A stretch of DNA of 12,167 bases from Pseudomonadota bacterium (GCA_023392975.1 JAEWNA010000276.1:1-12167), one strand, 5' to 3'. Counted from the first letter of the stretch, positions 1 through 7,432 are shown. Made by a program: numbers and translations. Notes: generated by a model not told the origin, from the sequence alone.

Positions 1-27
1 ATATGCGTCTGAAGCGCGTCCCGGCCC

Positions 28-56
28 GATGCCGTCCCATATGCCGAGACGGCATC
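28..56. repeat. 9-bp inverted repeat (hairpin) upstream of the operon's first gene
   Basis: GATGCCGTC at 28-36 is exactly complementary to GACGGCATC at 48-56, leaving an 11-nt loop. No T-run follows it, so it is not a canonical intrinsic terminator. It could end an upstream transcript (a TGA in frame 1 lies at 10-12) or act as a leader structure for the operon. It ends 1 nt before the GTG at 58, which makes that codon a poor start candidate. Confidence 0.45.
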
Positions 57-90
57 CGTGCCCACTCCCTCCGAAATGGATGTTCCCGCG

Positions 91-1158
91 ATGACCGACG
101 GCCCGACGCCACCTCGCCCACCCACCTCCGGGGCACCGGAAGCGCTGGTCGATCTGTCGGCGCGACTGGGCAACGATCCGCGCCTCGTCCAGGGTGGCGG
201 CGGCAACACGTCGATGAAGGCCGGCGACGTCTTCTGGGTCAAGGCCTCCGGCACGTGGCTGGCGCACGCGCGGGAACGCGATGTGTTCGTGCGCCTGCCG
301 CTGTCCGGGGTGCATGCGGCGATGCGCGATGAGCACGCCGAAGACGCGTTGACGGCGTTGACACCCCCGGGCGGACTGCGGCCGTCGATCGAAACCTCGC
401 TGCATGCCCTGCTGCCGCATCCGGTGGTGGCGCACGTGCATTCGGTGAACGCGATCGCGTGGGCCACGCGCATCGACGCGGAGGCGACGCTTTCCCGCGC
501 GCTCGACGGACTGGCCTGGGCCTGGGTGCCCTACCGCCGCCCGGGGCTGCCGCTCACTGCAGCGATCCGCGCTTCGCTCGACGCCGCCGCATCGCCACCG
601 GACATCCTGCTGCTCGGCAACCATGGGCTCGTGGTGGGCGGCGTGGACTGCGATGCCGTAGAAGCGCGACTGCACGAGGTCGAACGCCGGCTCGCCCTGC
701 CCGCACGCACGCCACCGGCGCCCGATGCGCACGCGCTGCGCGCCGCGAACGATCTCGACTGGATCGCCGCCGATGCATCGTCACTGCACGCGATCGCCAC
801 CGATCCGGTCGCGCGTGCGATCGCGATGCGCGGCGCGCTCTACCCGGACCACGTCGTGTTCCTCGGCGAGCGCGCCGAAGCCGTCGATGCCTCGCGCCCG
901 CTCTCGCGGATGCGCGCCGACATCGCCGCCGCCGGTCGCACGCCGCCGGACTGGGCGCTGGTCCCCGGCGCAGGGCTGCTGCATGCCCCGGGCCTGAGCG
1001 ACGGTGCACGCGCGATGCTCGGCTGCCTGGCCGACGTGGCGCTGCGCTGCGACACTGCCGACGGCATGCGTTACCTCGACGTCGACGACGTCGCCGCACT
1101 GATGGGCTGGGAAGCGGAAGCCTATCGTCGCGCCCGAGACGCCCGTTCCGCCGCCTGA
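91..1158 (+). CDS. Class II aldolase/adducin-family protein (stand-alone RhaD-like aldolase half)
   Basis: The protein has 355 residues from ATG 91. In-frame alternatives are ATG 76 and GTG 58; none has a convincing Shine-Dalgarno, and 58 sits against a hairpin, so the start is uncertain. Residues about 15-200 form a class II aldolase domain: GGGGNTS phosphate-binding loop at 35-41, a candidate catalytic Glu101, and the zinc-ligand pattern His115-x-His117 with His178 in GNHGL. The 61-residue gap between the second and third histidines matches the spacing I recall for fuculose-1-phosphate aldolase. A C-terminal extension (about 210-355) contains LYPDHVVFLG and WEAEAYR, motifs I associate with the bifunctional rhamnulose-phosphate aldolase/dehydrogenase family, but no dehydrogenase domain follows. 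Family members cleave, form or epimerise phosphorylated sugars. As first gene of a glycan-type operon it probably makes or breaks a phospho-sugar precursor. The family is sure; the substrate is unknown. Confidence 0.85.
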   Translation: MTDGPTPPRPPTSGAPEALVDLSARLGNDPRLVQGGGGNTSMKAGDVFWVKASGTWLAHARERDVFVRLPLSGVHAAMRDEHAEDALTALTPPGGLRPSIETSLHALLPHPVVAHVHSVNAIAWATRIDAEATLSRALDGLAWAWVPYRRPGLPLTAAIRASLDAAASPPDILLLGNHGLVVGGVDCDAVEARLHEVERRLALPARTPPAPDAHALRAANDLDWIAADASSLHAIATDPVARAIAMRGALYPDHVVFLGERAEAVDASRPLSRMRADIAAAGRTPPDWALVPGAGLLHAPGLSDGARAMLGCLADVALRCDTADGMRYLDVDDVAALMGWEAEAYRRARDARSAA

Positions 1159-1173
1159 ATCCGCACGTCGCAC

Positions 1174-1178
1174 AGGAA
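1174..1178 (+). promoter_or_regulatory. Ribosome binding site of the tandem nucleotidyltransferase
   Basis: AGGAA lies 7 nt before the ATG at 1186, in the 27-nt gap after the aldolase gene. It supports the 1186 start. Confidence 0.65.
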
Positions 1179-1185
1179 GTCCCGC

Positions 1186-2844
1186 ATGCAGATCGTCGTC
1201 CCCATGTCCGGTTTCGGTGAGCGCTTCCGCCGCGCCGGCTACCGCGTGCCGAAACCGCTGATCGAAGTCGACGGCAAGCCGATCATCGCGCACGTCGTGG
1301 ACATGTTCCCGGGCGAGACCGATTTCCTCTTCGTGTGCAACCAGGATCACCTGGACACGCCCGAATTCGCGATGGCGGAACAGCTCCGCCGCTGGTGCCC
1401 GACCGGCCGCATCGTCGGCATCGCGCCGCACAAGCTCGGCCCGGTGAACGCGGTGCTGCAGGCGATCGAACACGTCGACCCCGCGAAGCCGACGACCGTC
1501 AACTACTGCGATTTCACCTGCGTGTGGGACTACGCGCGCTTCCGCCACATGGTGATCGAAGGCGGCTGGGACGGCGCGATCCCCTGCTACACCGGCTTCC
1601 ATCCGCACATGCTCGGCTCGACCAACTACGCCTACGTCCGCACCGAGGGCGAGCGCGTGCTGGCGATCCAGGAAAAGCAGCCGTACACCGACACCCCGAT
1701 GCGCGAGTATGCGTCGAGCGGCACCTACTACTTCGCCAGCGGCGCGTTGATGCGCGATGCGTTCGAGCGCTGCATCGCGCGGCCCGACCTGAAGCTCGGC
1801 GAGGAGTACTACGTCAGCCTCGCCTATCGCCCGCTGCTGGAGGACGGACGCCGCATCGCGGTGTTCGCACTCGACCACTTCATGCAGTGGGGCACGCCCG
1901 AGGACCTCGCCGATTACCGCGCGTGGTCCGCAGTATTCCGCGCGCTCTGCGATCCGGCGCGCGCGCGTCGCGCGGTGCCGCAGCGCGGCACGACGATGGT
2001 ACCGATGGCCGGCCTCGGTTCGCGCTTCGCGCAGGAAGGCCACGCGCTGCCGAAGCCGCTGATCCCGGTCTCCGGCGAACCGATGGCGGTGCAGGCGACA
2101 CTGGACCTGCCGGCGGCAGACAAGCACGTGTTCGTGCTGCGCAGGGACCTGCCCGGCCTCGATGCGATAGAGGCCACGCTGCGCGAACGCTTCCCCGGCT
2201 GCGCGACGGTCGAACTGGCCGAAACCACCGACGGCCAGGCGCGTACCTGCCTGCTCGGCCTCGCCGACCCGTCGGCCGCCATCGATCTCGACGCACCGCT
2301 GACCATCGGCGCCTGCGACAACGGTGCTGTGTTCAATGCCGACGCGCTGCGCGCCGCGCTCGATGACGAAGAGACCGACGTGCTGGTCTGGGTCGCGCGC
2401 GGCTATCCCGGCGCGCGTCGCCGGCCGACGCACTACGGCTGGGTCGACGAGGTCGACGGCAACGTGCGCGGCGTGTCGGTGAAGACGCCCCTGGCGGATC
2501 CATCGCGCGACCCGATCATCGTCGGCACCTTCACCTTCCGCCGCGCACGCGATTTCGTCGCTGCCGCGGACGCGATGATCGCCCGCGACGGCCGCATCAA
2601 CGGCGAGTTCTACGTCGATACCTGCCTGAATGACGCGGTCGCGATGGGCCTGCGCTGCCGGATCTTCGAGATCGAGCATTACCTGTGCTGGGGCACGCCG
2701 GACGACCTGCGCGCGTTCGAATACTGGCAGCGCGCGTTCGACCGCTGGCCGTCGCATCCGTACCGCATCGCCGACGACAGCCGCGTGCGTCGAACGGACG
2801 ATGCGATCGCGGATGCGATCGCCCCTGCGGCGATCGAGGCCTGA
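1186..2844 (+). CDS. Tandem two-domain nucleotidyltransferase (NTP_transferase family)
   Basis: The 552-residue protein holds two homologous nucleotidyltransferase domains in one chain. Domain 1 (about 1-250) has the nucleotide-binding loop PMSGFGERF at 6-14, PKPL at 22-25, a metal-site Asp109 (NYCDF) and the closing motif WGTPEDL. Domain 2 (about 269-515) repeats the plan: PMAGLGSRF at 273-281, PKPLIPV, Asp378 (ACDNG) and WGTPDDL. Both keep the main substrate and metal residues, so neither looks dead. The family transfers an NMP from an NTP to a sugar-phosphate, phosphocholine or polyol-phosphate; the PKPLI loop is typical of capsule and phosphocholine cytidylyltransferase-like members. The tail (about 530-552) is Asp/Ala/Ile-rich and probably disordered. 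It is followed by gtrA after a 3-nt gap. Two active domains suggest two activated substrates or an internal pair acting on successive intermediates. Which nucleotide is used cannot be read. Confidence 0.88.
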   Translation: MQIVVPMSGFGERFRRAGYRVPKPLIEVDGKPIIAHVVDMFPGETDFLFVCNQDHLDTPEFAMAEQLRRWCPTGRIVGIAPHKLGPVNAVLQAIEHVDPAKPTTVNYCDFTCVWDYARFRHMVIEGGWDGAIPCYTGFHPHMLGSTNYAYVRTEGERVLAIQEKQPYTDTPMREYASSGTYYFASGALMRDAFERCIARPDLKLGEEYYVSLAYRPLLEDGRRIAVFALDHFMQWGTPEDLADYRAWSAVFRALCDPARARRAVPQRGTTMVPMAGLGSRFAQEGHALPKPLIPVSGEPMAVQATLDLPAADKHVFVLRRDLPGLDAIEATLRERFPGCATVELAETTDGQARTCLLGLADPSAAIDLDAPLTIGACDNGAVFNADALRAALDDEETDVLVWVARGYPGARRRPTHYGWVDEVDGNVRGVSVKTPLADPSRDPIIVGTFTFRRARDFVAAADAMIARDGRINGEFYVDTCLNDAVAMGLRCRIFEIEHYLCWGTPDDLRAFEYWQRAFDRWPSHPYRIADDSRVRRTDDAIADAIAPAAIEA

Positions 2845-2847
2845 GCG

Positions 2848-3267
2848 ATGGCCCGTCGCATCACCGGCGAGCTGGCGCGCTTCCTGATCGTGGGCGTCAC
2901 CGCGGTCTGCATCGACTATGCGAGCTACCGGCTGTGCATGGCGCTGGGCTGGCCGATCGGCAACGCGAAGGCCGTGGGCTACATCGCCGGCGCCGTGTTC
3001 GGCTATTTCGCCAACCGCTTCTTCACCTTCCGCGTGGCGACGGCCTGGCACTGGTCGGAGACGGCACGTTTCATCGGCGTCTACCTGACCTCGCTGCTGG
3101 CGAACGTCGGCGTCAATGCGCTGGCGCTGACGCTGCTCGGCCGTTCCGAACCCGCGATCGCGCTCGCCTTCCTCGCCGCCACCGGCACCTCCACCGCACT
3201 CAATTTCCTCGGCATGAAATTCCTCGTCTTCCGCCCGCGCCTGCCCGCCGGGAGCGCGACGCCATGA
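2848..3267 (+). CDS. GtrA-family small membrane protein
   Basis: The 139-residue protein has four predicted membrane helices (roughly 10-30, 38-58, 75-95, 103-125). It carries typical GtrA landmarks: FLIVGVTAVCIDY near the N-terminus, GYFANRFFTF after helix 2 and NFLGMKFLVFR after helix 4. GtrA proteins are thought to help move undecaprenyl- or polyprenyl-phosphate-linked sugars across the inner membrane, usually encoded beside a GtrB-type GT2 enzyme, as here. The start ATG comes 3 nt after the previous stop, and its own stop overlaps the next start by 4 nt, so translation is probably coupled. The family call is firm; the cargo is unknown. Confidence 0.92.
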   Translation: MARRITGELARFLIVGVTAVCIDYASYRLCMALGWPIGNAKAVGYIAGAVFGYFANRFFTFRVATAWHWSETARFIGVYLTSLLANVGVNALALTLLGRSEPAIALAFLAATGTSTALNFLGMKFLVFRPRLPAGSATP

Positions 3268-4007
3268 GCGCCGCGCCCGACGCCACCGCAGCCGCGCCGC
3301 GCCTGTCGCTGGTCATTCCCTGCTACAACGAAGCGAAGAACCTGCCGCTGCTGGTCGCTCGCCTGCGCGAGACCTTCGTCCGCGACGACGTCGAGGCGAT
3401 ACTGGTCGACAACGGCTCGACCGACGATTCGCCGGAGGTGCTGCGCACGCTGCTGCGCGACACGCCGCGCATCCGCAGCGTGCGCGTGGAGCAGAACCAG
3501 GGCTACGGCTTCGGCATCCTGTCCGGCCTGCGCGCCGCGCGCGGCGAGGTCATCGGCTGGACACATGCCGACATGCAGACCGACCCCGCGGACGCGCTGC
3601 GCGGCCTCGCGCTGTTCGAACGGTCGGCCACGCCACAGCGCCTGTTCGTGAAGGGCCGCCGCAGCGGTCGCCCGTTCGCCGACGTGGTCTTCACCAGCGG
3701 CATGTCGGTCTTCGAGACGCTGCTGATGCGCCGACGCCTGGTCGACATCAACGCGCAGCCAACGCTGTTCCCGCGCGCGTTCTTCGATGGCTGGCGCGAC
3801 CCGCCGCACGACTTCTCGCTCGACCTGTACGCCTATTACCAAGCGCTGCACCACGGCCTCGGCGTACAGCGCTTCCCGGTCGTCTTCGGCGAACGCGCCC
3901 ACGGCAGTTCGCACTGGAACGTCAACTGGCGCGCGAAGGCGCGCTTCATCCGCCGCACCGTCGACTACAGCCTCCGCCTGCGCAGGGAGCTTTCGCGCTC
4001 GCCATGA
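3264..4007 (+). CDS. Family 2 glycosyltransferase, DPM1/GtrB-like, soluble
   Basis: The protein has 247 residues from the ATG at 3264, which overlaps the gtrA stop in an ATGA. The frame is open further upstream but that part only shadows the neighbouring genes. GT-A fold signals are LVIPCYNEAKN at 16-26, DNGSTDDS from Asp49, and HADMQTD at 101-107, which takes the place of the metal-binding DADLQ of dolichol/polyprenyl-phosphate mannosyltransferases. The first Asp of that motif is His101 here, while Asp103 is kept. No C-terminal membrane helices follow, unlike most GtrB proteins, so it resembles soluble DPM1-type enzymes. It probably loads a sugar (or the product of the operon's soluble enzymes) onto undecaprenyl phosphate at the cytoplasmic face, for GtrA to flip. 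Confidence 0.88.
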   Translation: MSAAPDATAAAPRLSLVIPCYNEAKNLPLLVARLRETFVRDDVEAILVDNGSTDDSPEVLRTLLRDTPRIRSVRVEQNQGYGFGILSGLRAARGEVIGWTHADMQTDPADALRGLALFERSATPQRLFVKGRRSGRPFADVVFTSGMSVFETLLMRRRLVDINAQPTLFPRAFFDGWRDPPHDFSLDLYAYYQALHHGLGVQRFPVVFGERAHGSSHWNVNWRAKARFIRRTVDYSLRLRRELSRSP

Positions 4008-4591
4008 TCCTCGTCCGCCACCGACGCAACACCCTCGACGAACTACGCGCGACCGATCCGTCGCTCGGCATCGAGGTCGACATCCGCAGCCACGGGCCGC
4101 GCCTGATCATCCACCACGACGCCTTCGTCGACGGCGAGGATTTCGAGCGCTGGCTGGACGGCTACCGCCACCGGCTGCTGATCCTCAACGTCAAGGAAGA
4201 AGGCCTCGAGGACCGCCTGATCGCGCTGATGCGCGAACGCGGCATCGAGGACTGGTTCTTCCTCGACCAGTCGTTCCCGTTCCTGGTGAAGACCGCGCGC
4301 CGCGGCGAAGCGCGCTGCGCGGTTCGGGTGTCGGAATTCGAATCGATCGATACCGCGATGAGTCTCGCGGGCCAGGTGCGCTGGATCTGGGTCGACTGCT
4401 TCACCCGCTTCCCGCTCGACGGCGCGCAGGCCGCGGCGCTGCAGGCGGCCGGGTTCTCGCTGTGCCTGGTCTCGCCGGAACTGCAGGGCCGCGACGCCGC
4501 GACCGAAATCCCGGCGCTGCGCGCGCTGCTCGCGCGCGAAGGCATCGTGCCGGAAGCGGTGTGCACCAAGGAGCCCGCACTGTGGGCCTGA
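4004..4591 (+). CDS. Glycerophosphodiester phosphodiesterase-like protein
   Basis: The 195-residue protein starts inside the GT2 stop (ATGA overlap). It has the order of GDPD-family active-site motifs: His6-Arg7 with Asn9, Glu24-x-Asp26 (GIEVDI), His38-Asp39 (IIHHD), then a Lys in LILNVKEE, all in a predicted beta/alpha barrel. Known GDPDs cleave glycerophosphodiesters using these His and metal-binding acids. Differences are a short loop between the DI and HD motifs, an Asn where many members have a Glu before the Lys, and a total length below the usual 230-250 residues. The second half has VDCFT and LCLVSPELQGR stretches that look conserved-domain-like. No signal peptide is present, so it is cytoplasmic. 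In this operon it may hydrolyse or proofread a phosphodiester intermediate. The fold is fairly sure, the activity is not. Confidence 0.6.
   Translation: MILVRHRRNTLDELRATDPSLGIEVDIRSHGPRLIIHHDAFVDGEDFERWLDGYRHRLLILNVKEEGLEDRLIALMRERGIEDWFFLDQSFPFLVKTARRGEARCAVRVSEFESIDTAMSLAGQVRWIWVDCFTRFPLDGAQAAALQAAGFSLCLVSPELQGRDAATEIPALRALLAREGIVPEAVCTKEPALWA
4568..4573 (+). promoter_or_regulatory. Strong ribosome binding site fixing the GTG start at 4582
   Basis: AAGGAG lies 8 nt before the GTG at 4582, inside the 3' end of the GDPD-like gene. It decides the start of the fusion protein: the open frame extends some 800 nt further upstream, but that part only overlaps the GT2 and GDPD-like genes in another frame. 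Confidence 0.8.
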
Positions 4592-6663
4592 CCCTGCGGC
4601 CGATGCTGCGCGACCCGCTGTTCCGGGCGGGGCTGGTGCTGCGTCTGGCGCTGGTGGTGCTGCTGGTGCCGCAGATCCAGCTCGACTGGTTCGTGCCGTT
4701 CGTGGAATACGCAATCGCGCATCCCTCGCTCGATCCGTGGTCGCGATTCCTCGCCGACGGCGGCTCGCCCGTGGCCTATCCCTACGGCCCCGTGATGCTG
4801 ATCGCGCACCTGCCCGGCGCGGTGCCCGGCTGGCTGCTGGACGTCGCCACGGGGCAGCACGTGTTCACCGGCATCGGCTTCCGCGCGGGCCTGCTGATGG
4901 CCGATCTCGCCGCGCTCGCGCTGCTGCATGCGCTGTTCCCGAAGCATCCGCGCCGGCTGCTGTGGCTGTACTGGTGGTCGCCGCTGGTGCTGTTCGCGAC
5001 CTACTGGACCGGCCAGACCGACATCGTGCCGGTGGCGCTGCTGCTGCTGAGCCTGGTGCTGCTGCGCGAGCATCGCGCGCGTGCCGCCGGCATCGCGCTG
5101 GGGCTGTCGCTGGCGGCGAAGTTCAGCATGCTGCTCGCGGTGCCGTTCGTGGCGATCTACCTGTGGCGCAACAAGCGCCTGCGCGCGTTGCAGGCGCCGT
5201 TCGCGATCGGCCTGCTGCTCGGCTTCCTGCCGCAGTTGCTGTGCCTCGCCTCGCCCGGCGTGCGCACGATGGTGCTGGGCACGCACGAGGCCGCGCGCGT
5301 GTTCGACCTGTCGCTGCCGATCGGCGACACGCTGCACCTCTACCTCACGCCGATGCTGTACCTGCTCGCGGCCTACGGCGTGTGGCGGCTGCGCCGAATC
5401 AGCTTCGAACTGCTGGTCGCGGTGACCGGCCTGTCGTTCTTCCTCGTGGTGCTATCCACGCCGGCGCCGCCGGGCTGGTACCTCTGGCTGGTGCCCTTCC
5501 TCGTCGCGCACCAGCTGCAGGCGGATCGCGGCGCGATGCTGCTGACTGCCGCGTTCTCGGCATTGGTCATCACCCTGCACCTGCTGGTGTCGCCGGGTGC
5601 GGGCGTGCCGGCGTTCGGCTGGCAGCCGCGCGGCACCATCGCCGGCATCGCCACGCTGCTCACGCCGCACACGCTGTCGCTGTGGATGACGATGGTCGTC
5701 TGCACGGGACTGGTGCTGATCGCGCAGATGCTGCGCGAGCGCGTGGCCCGCAACGATTATTTCCGCATCGCACAGAAACCGGTGACGATCGGCATCGCCG
5801 GCGACTCGGGCGCGGGCAAGGACACGCTCAGCCGGTCGCTCACGGACATCTTCGGCGAGCACACCGTGGTGCACCTGTCCGGCGACGACTACCACGTCTG
5901 GGACCGCTACGCGCCGATGTGGAAGGGCCTGACCCACCTCAACCCGCGCGCCAACGACCTGCAGCGCTTCCACGACGATGCACTCGCGCTGATCGACGGC
6001 AAGGCCGTCGACAACCGCCACTACGACCACAAGGCCGGGCGCTTCCTCGCACCGGTGAAGCTGCGCCGCAACGACGTGATCATCGTGTCCGGCCTGCACG
6101 CGCTGCGCATGCAGCGGCTGAGCCGCCGCTACGACGTGTCGGTGTACCTCGACATCGACGAGGACCTGCGCCGCGCGTGGAAAGTCCACCGCGACGTGAC
6201 CGAGCGCGGCCACCCGCTGGAGAACGTGCTGCGCTCGATCGACCGCCGCCTGCCCGACGCGCAGCGCTACGTGCAGCCGCAGCGCGCCGGCGCCGACCTG
6301 GTGCTGAAGCTGCGCCCGGTCAATGCCCGGCAACTCGAGAACGCCGCCTCGCCGCACGACGTTCCGCTGAAGCTGACCGCGACGATCCGCAACGGCACCT
6401 GGCACGAGCGCCTTGCGCGGATGCTGATCGGCATCTGCGGCCTGCACCTGGACATGGAACTGGCCGACGACTCCGACGAGGTCGAGATCACGGTCGAGGG
6501 CGACGTCTGGGCCGAGGACATCGCCCTCGCCGCCGGCACGCTCGCGCCGAACCTGCAGGAAATGCTCGACATCCACCCGCGCTGGGAGGATGGCATGACC
6601 GGGATCATGCAGCTGATGGTGCTGCTGCAGATCGAAGAATCGCTCAAGAACAGGACTCGCTGA
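4582..6663 (+). CDS. Fusion: GT-C-like membrane glycosyltransferase + phosphoribulokinase-like kinase
   Basis: The 693-residue protein starts at GTG 4582 behind AAGGAG, overlapping the previous gene by 10 nt. Residues about 15-385 form around ten membrane helices with GT-C/GT87-like features: an Asp35 in the first outer loop, YPYGP, and TGQTDIVPVALLL followed by a KFSMLLAVPF helix. A short linker leads to a kinase domain (about 400-690) that reads like cyanobacterial/plant-type phosphoribulokinase: P-loop GDSGAGKD 407-414, DDYH 435-438, HLNPRAND 452-459, SGLHAL 503-508, VYLDID 521-526, WKVHRD 533-538, PQRAGAD 566-572 and a C-terminal part resembling the same enzymes. Known PRK phosphorylates ribulose 5-phosphate; here the substrate is probably another phospho-sugar or polyol. 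Oddities: Asp414 in place of Ser/Thr of the P-loop, Ser503 in place of the Glu of EGLH, and Ala411/Ser433 where plant PRKs have redox cysteines. The frame is continuous, with no internal SD-supported start. Confidence 0.85.
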   Translation: MGLTLRPMLRDPLFRAGLVLRLALVVLLVPQIQLDWFVPFVEYAIAHPSLDPWSRFLADGGSPVAYPYGPVMLIAHLPGAVPGWLLDVATGQHVFTGIGFRAGLLMADLAALALLHALFPKHPRRLLWLYWWSPLVLFATYWTGQTDIVPVALLLLSLVLLREHRARAAGIALGLSLAAKFSMLLAVPFVAIYLWRNKRLRALQAPFAIGLLLGFLPQLLCLASPGVRTMVLGTHEAARVFDLSLPIGDTLHLYLTPMLYLLAAYGVWRLRRISFELLVAVTGLSFFLVVLSTPAPPGWYLWLVPFLVAHQLQADRGAMLLTAAFSALVITLHLLVSPGAGVPAFGWQPRGTIAGIATLLTPHTLSLWMTMVVCTGLVLIAQMLRERVARNDYFRIAQKPVTIGIAGDSGAGKDTLSRSLTDIFGEHTVVHLSGDDYHVWDRYAPMWKGLTHLNPRANDLQRFHDDALALIDGKAVDNRHYDHKAGRFLAPVKLRRNDVIIVSGLHALRMQRLSRRYDVSVYLDIDEDLRRAWKVHRDVTERGHPLENVLRSIDRRLPDAQRYVQPQRAGADLVLKLRPVNARQLENAASPHDVPLKLTATIRNGTWHERLARMLIGICGLHLDMELADDSDEVEITVEGDVWAEDIALAAGTLAPNLQEMLDIHPRWEDGMTGIMQLMVLLQIEESLKNRTR

Positions 6664-6664
6664 G

Positions 6665-7414
6665 ATGGTGGTCAAGCATCCGTCGAAATCGCTGCGCGCA
6701 CCGCGCGCCATCATCTTCGACACCGACAACACCCTGTACGCCTACGACGGCCCGCACGCGATGGCGACCGCCGCCACCGAGGCCAAGGCGGTGCGCCTGC
6801 TCGGCGCAGATCCCGCCGACGTGCGCGAGGCGTTCGCGCGGGCGCGCGACGACGTGAAGCGCCAGCTCGGCCATACCGCCAGTTCGCACAGCCGGCTGCT
6901 GTATTTCCAGCGCGGCATCGAGATGCTCGGGCGCAAGACCCAGCTGCTGATCACGCTCGACCTCGAACAGACCTACTGGCGGACGTTCCTGTCGCACTGC
7001 GAGCTGTTCCCCGGCGTGCGCGACCTGCTGGTGAACCTGCGCAACCGCGACATCGCGACCGCGATCATCACCGACCTCACCTCGCAGATCCAGTTCCGCA
7101 AGATCGTCTATTTCGGCCTCGACGACTGCTTCGACTACGTGGTGACGTCGGAGGAAGCCGGCGCCGACAAGCCCGATCCCGCGCCGTTCCGCCTCGCGAT
7201 CGACAAGCTCGGCGTCGAGCCGCAGGACATCTGGATGGTCGGCGACAGCCGGCGCTGCGACGTCGACGGCGCCCGCGCGTTCGGCATGACCGCGCTGCTG
7301 CGGCTGGATCGCGCCGATCGCGGCGAACCGGACGCCGACGTCGTCTTCGACGATTTCCGCGACCTCGAACGTTTCCTCTTTTCCGGACAGGTCGAAGGCC
7401 TGCAGGCCGCCTGA
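6665..7414 (+). CDS. HAD-family phosphatase (subfamily IA type)
   Basis: The 249-residue protein has the four HAD motifs: nucleophile Asp19 and Asp21 (FDTDNT), Thr136 (IITDL), Lys169 (ADKPDP) and the metal-binding Asp194, Asp199 and Asp201 (GDSRRCDVDG). A helical cap (about 25-110) sits between motifs I and II, as in subfamily IA enzymes that remove phosphate from small sugar phosphates or nucleotides. The ATG is 1 nt after the fusion gene's stop, with AGGA at 6652-6655. Between a kinase and a glycosyltransferase, it probably dephosphorylates an intermediate of the same pathway. All catalytic residues are intact. The substrate is unknown; pyrimidine 5'-nucleotidase-like or phosphoglycolate phosphatase-like activity would also fit. 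Confidence 0.85.
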   Translation: MVVKHPSKSLRAPRAIIFDTDNTLYAYDGPHAMATAATEAKAVRLLGADPADVREAFARARDDVKRQLGHTASSHSRLLYFQRGIEMLGRKTQLLITLDLEQTYWRTFLSHCELFPGVRDLLVNLRNRDIATAIITDLTSQIQFRKIVYFGLDDCFDYVVTSEEAGADKPDPAPFRLAIDKLGVEPQDIWMVGDSRRCDVDGARAFGMTALLRLDRADRGEPDADVVFDDFRDLERFLFSGQVEGLQAA

Positions 7415-7432
7415 CCCCGACCCGCCGCAGAC

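Noticed and set aside
3..332. Plus-strand frame of 109 residues at the window start
   Set aside because: Overlaps the aldolase in another frame, Arg-rich and without motifs.
2800..2823. Two adjacent 12-bp repeats (GATGCGATCGC cores) at the end of the nucleotidyltransferase gene
   Set aside because: They encode a simple Asp-Ala-Ile-Ala repeat in a disordered tail; two copies are too few to call a functional element.
781..3051. 756-residue open frame on the minus strand
   Set aside because: It is antisense to the aldolase, nucleotidyltransferase and gtrA genes; its product is Arg/Ala/His/Val-rich without recognisable motifs, as expected from G+C-rich codons read backwards.
2685..3263. Long N-terminal extension of the GT2 gene
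   Set aside because: The frame is open, but this part overlaps the nucleotidyltransferase end and the whole gtrA gene and gives an Arg/Ala/His-rich product; the GT2 domain starts right after the ATG at 3264.
5728..5730. Internal ATG that could split the fusion into a membrane protein and a separate kinase
   Set aside because: No Shine-Dalgarno precedes it and there is no stop or frame break between the domains; a single protein is the simpler reading.
4737..6857. 706-residue plus-strand frame overlapping the fusion gene
   Set aside because: Out-of-frame reading of the GT-C/kinase gene; Arg/Ala/Pro-rich, no domain, and the other frame carries all kinase motifs.
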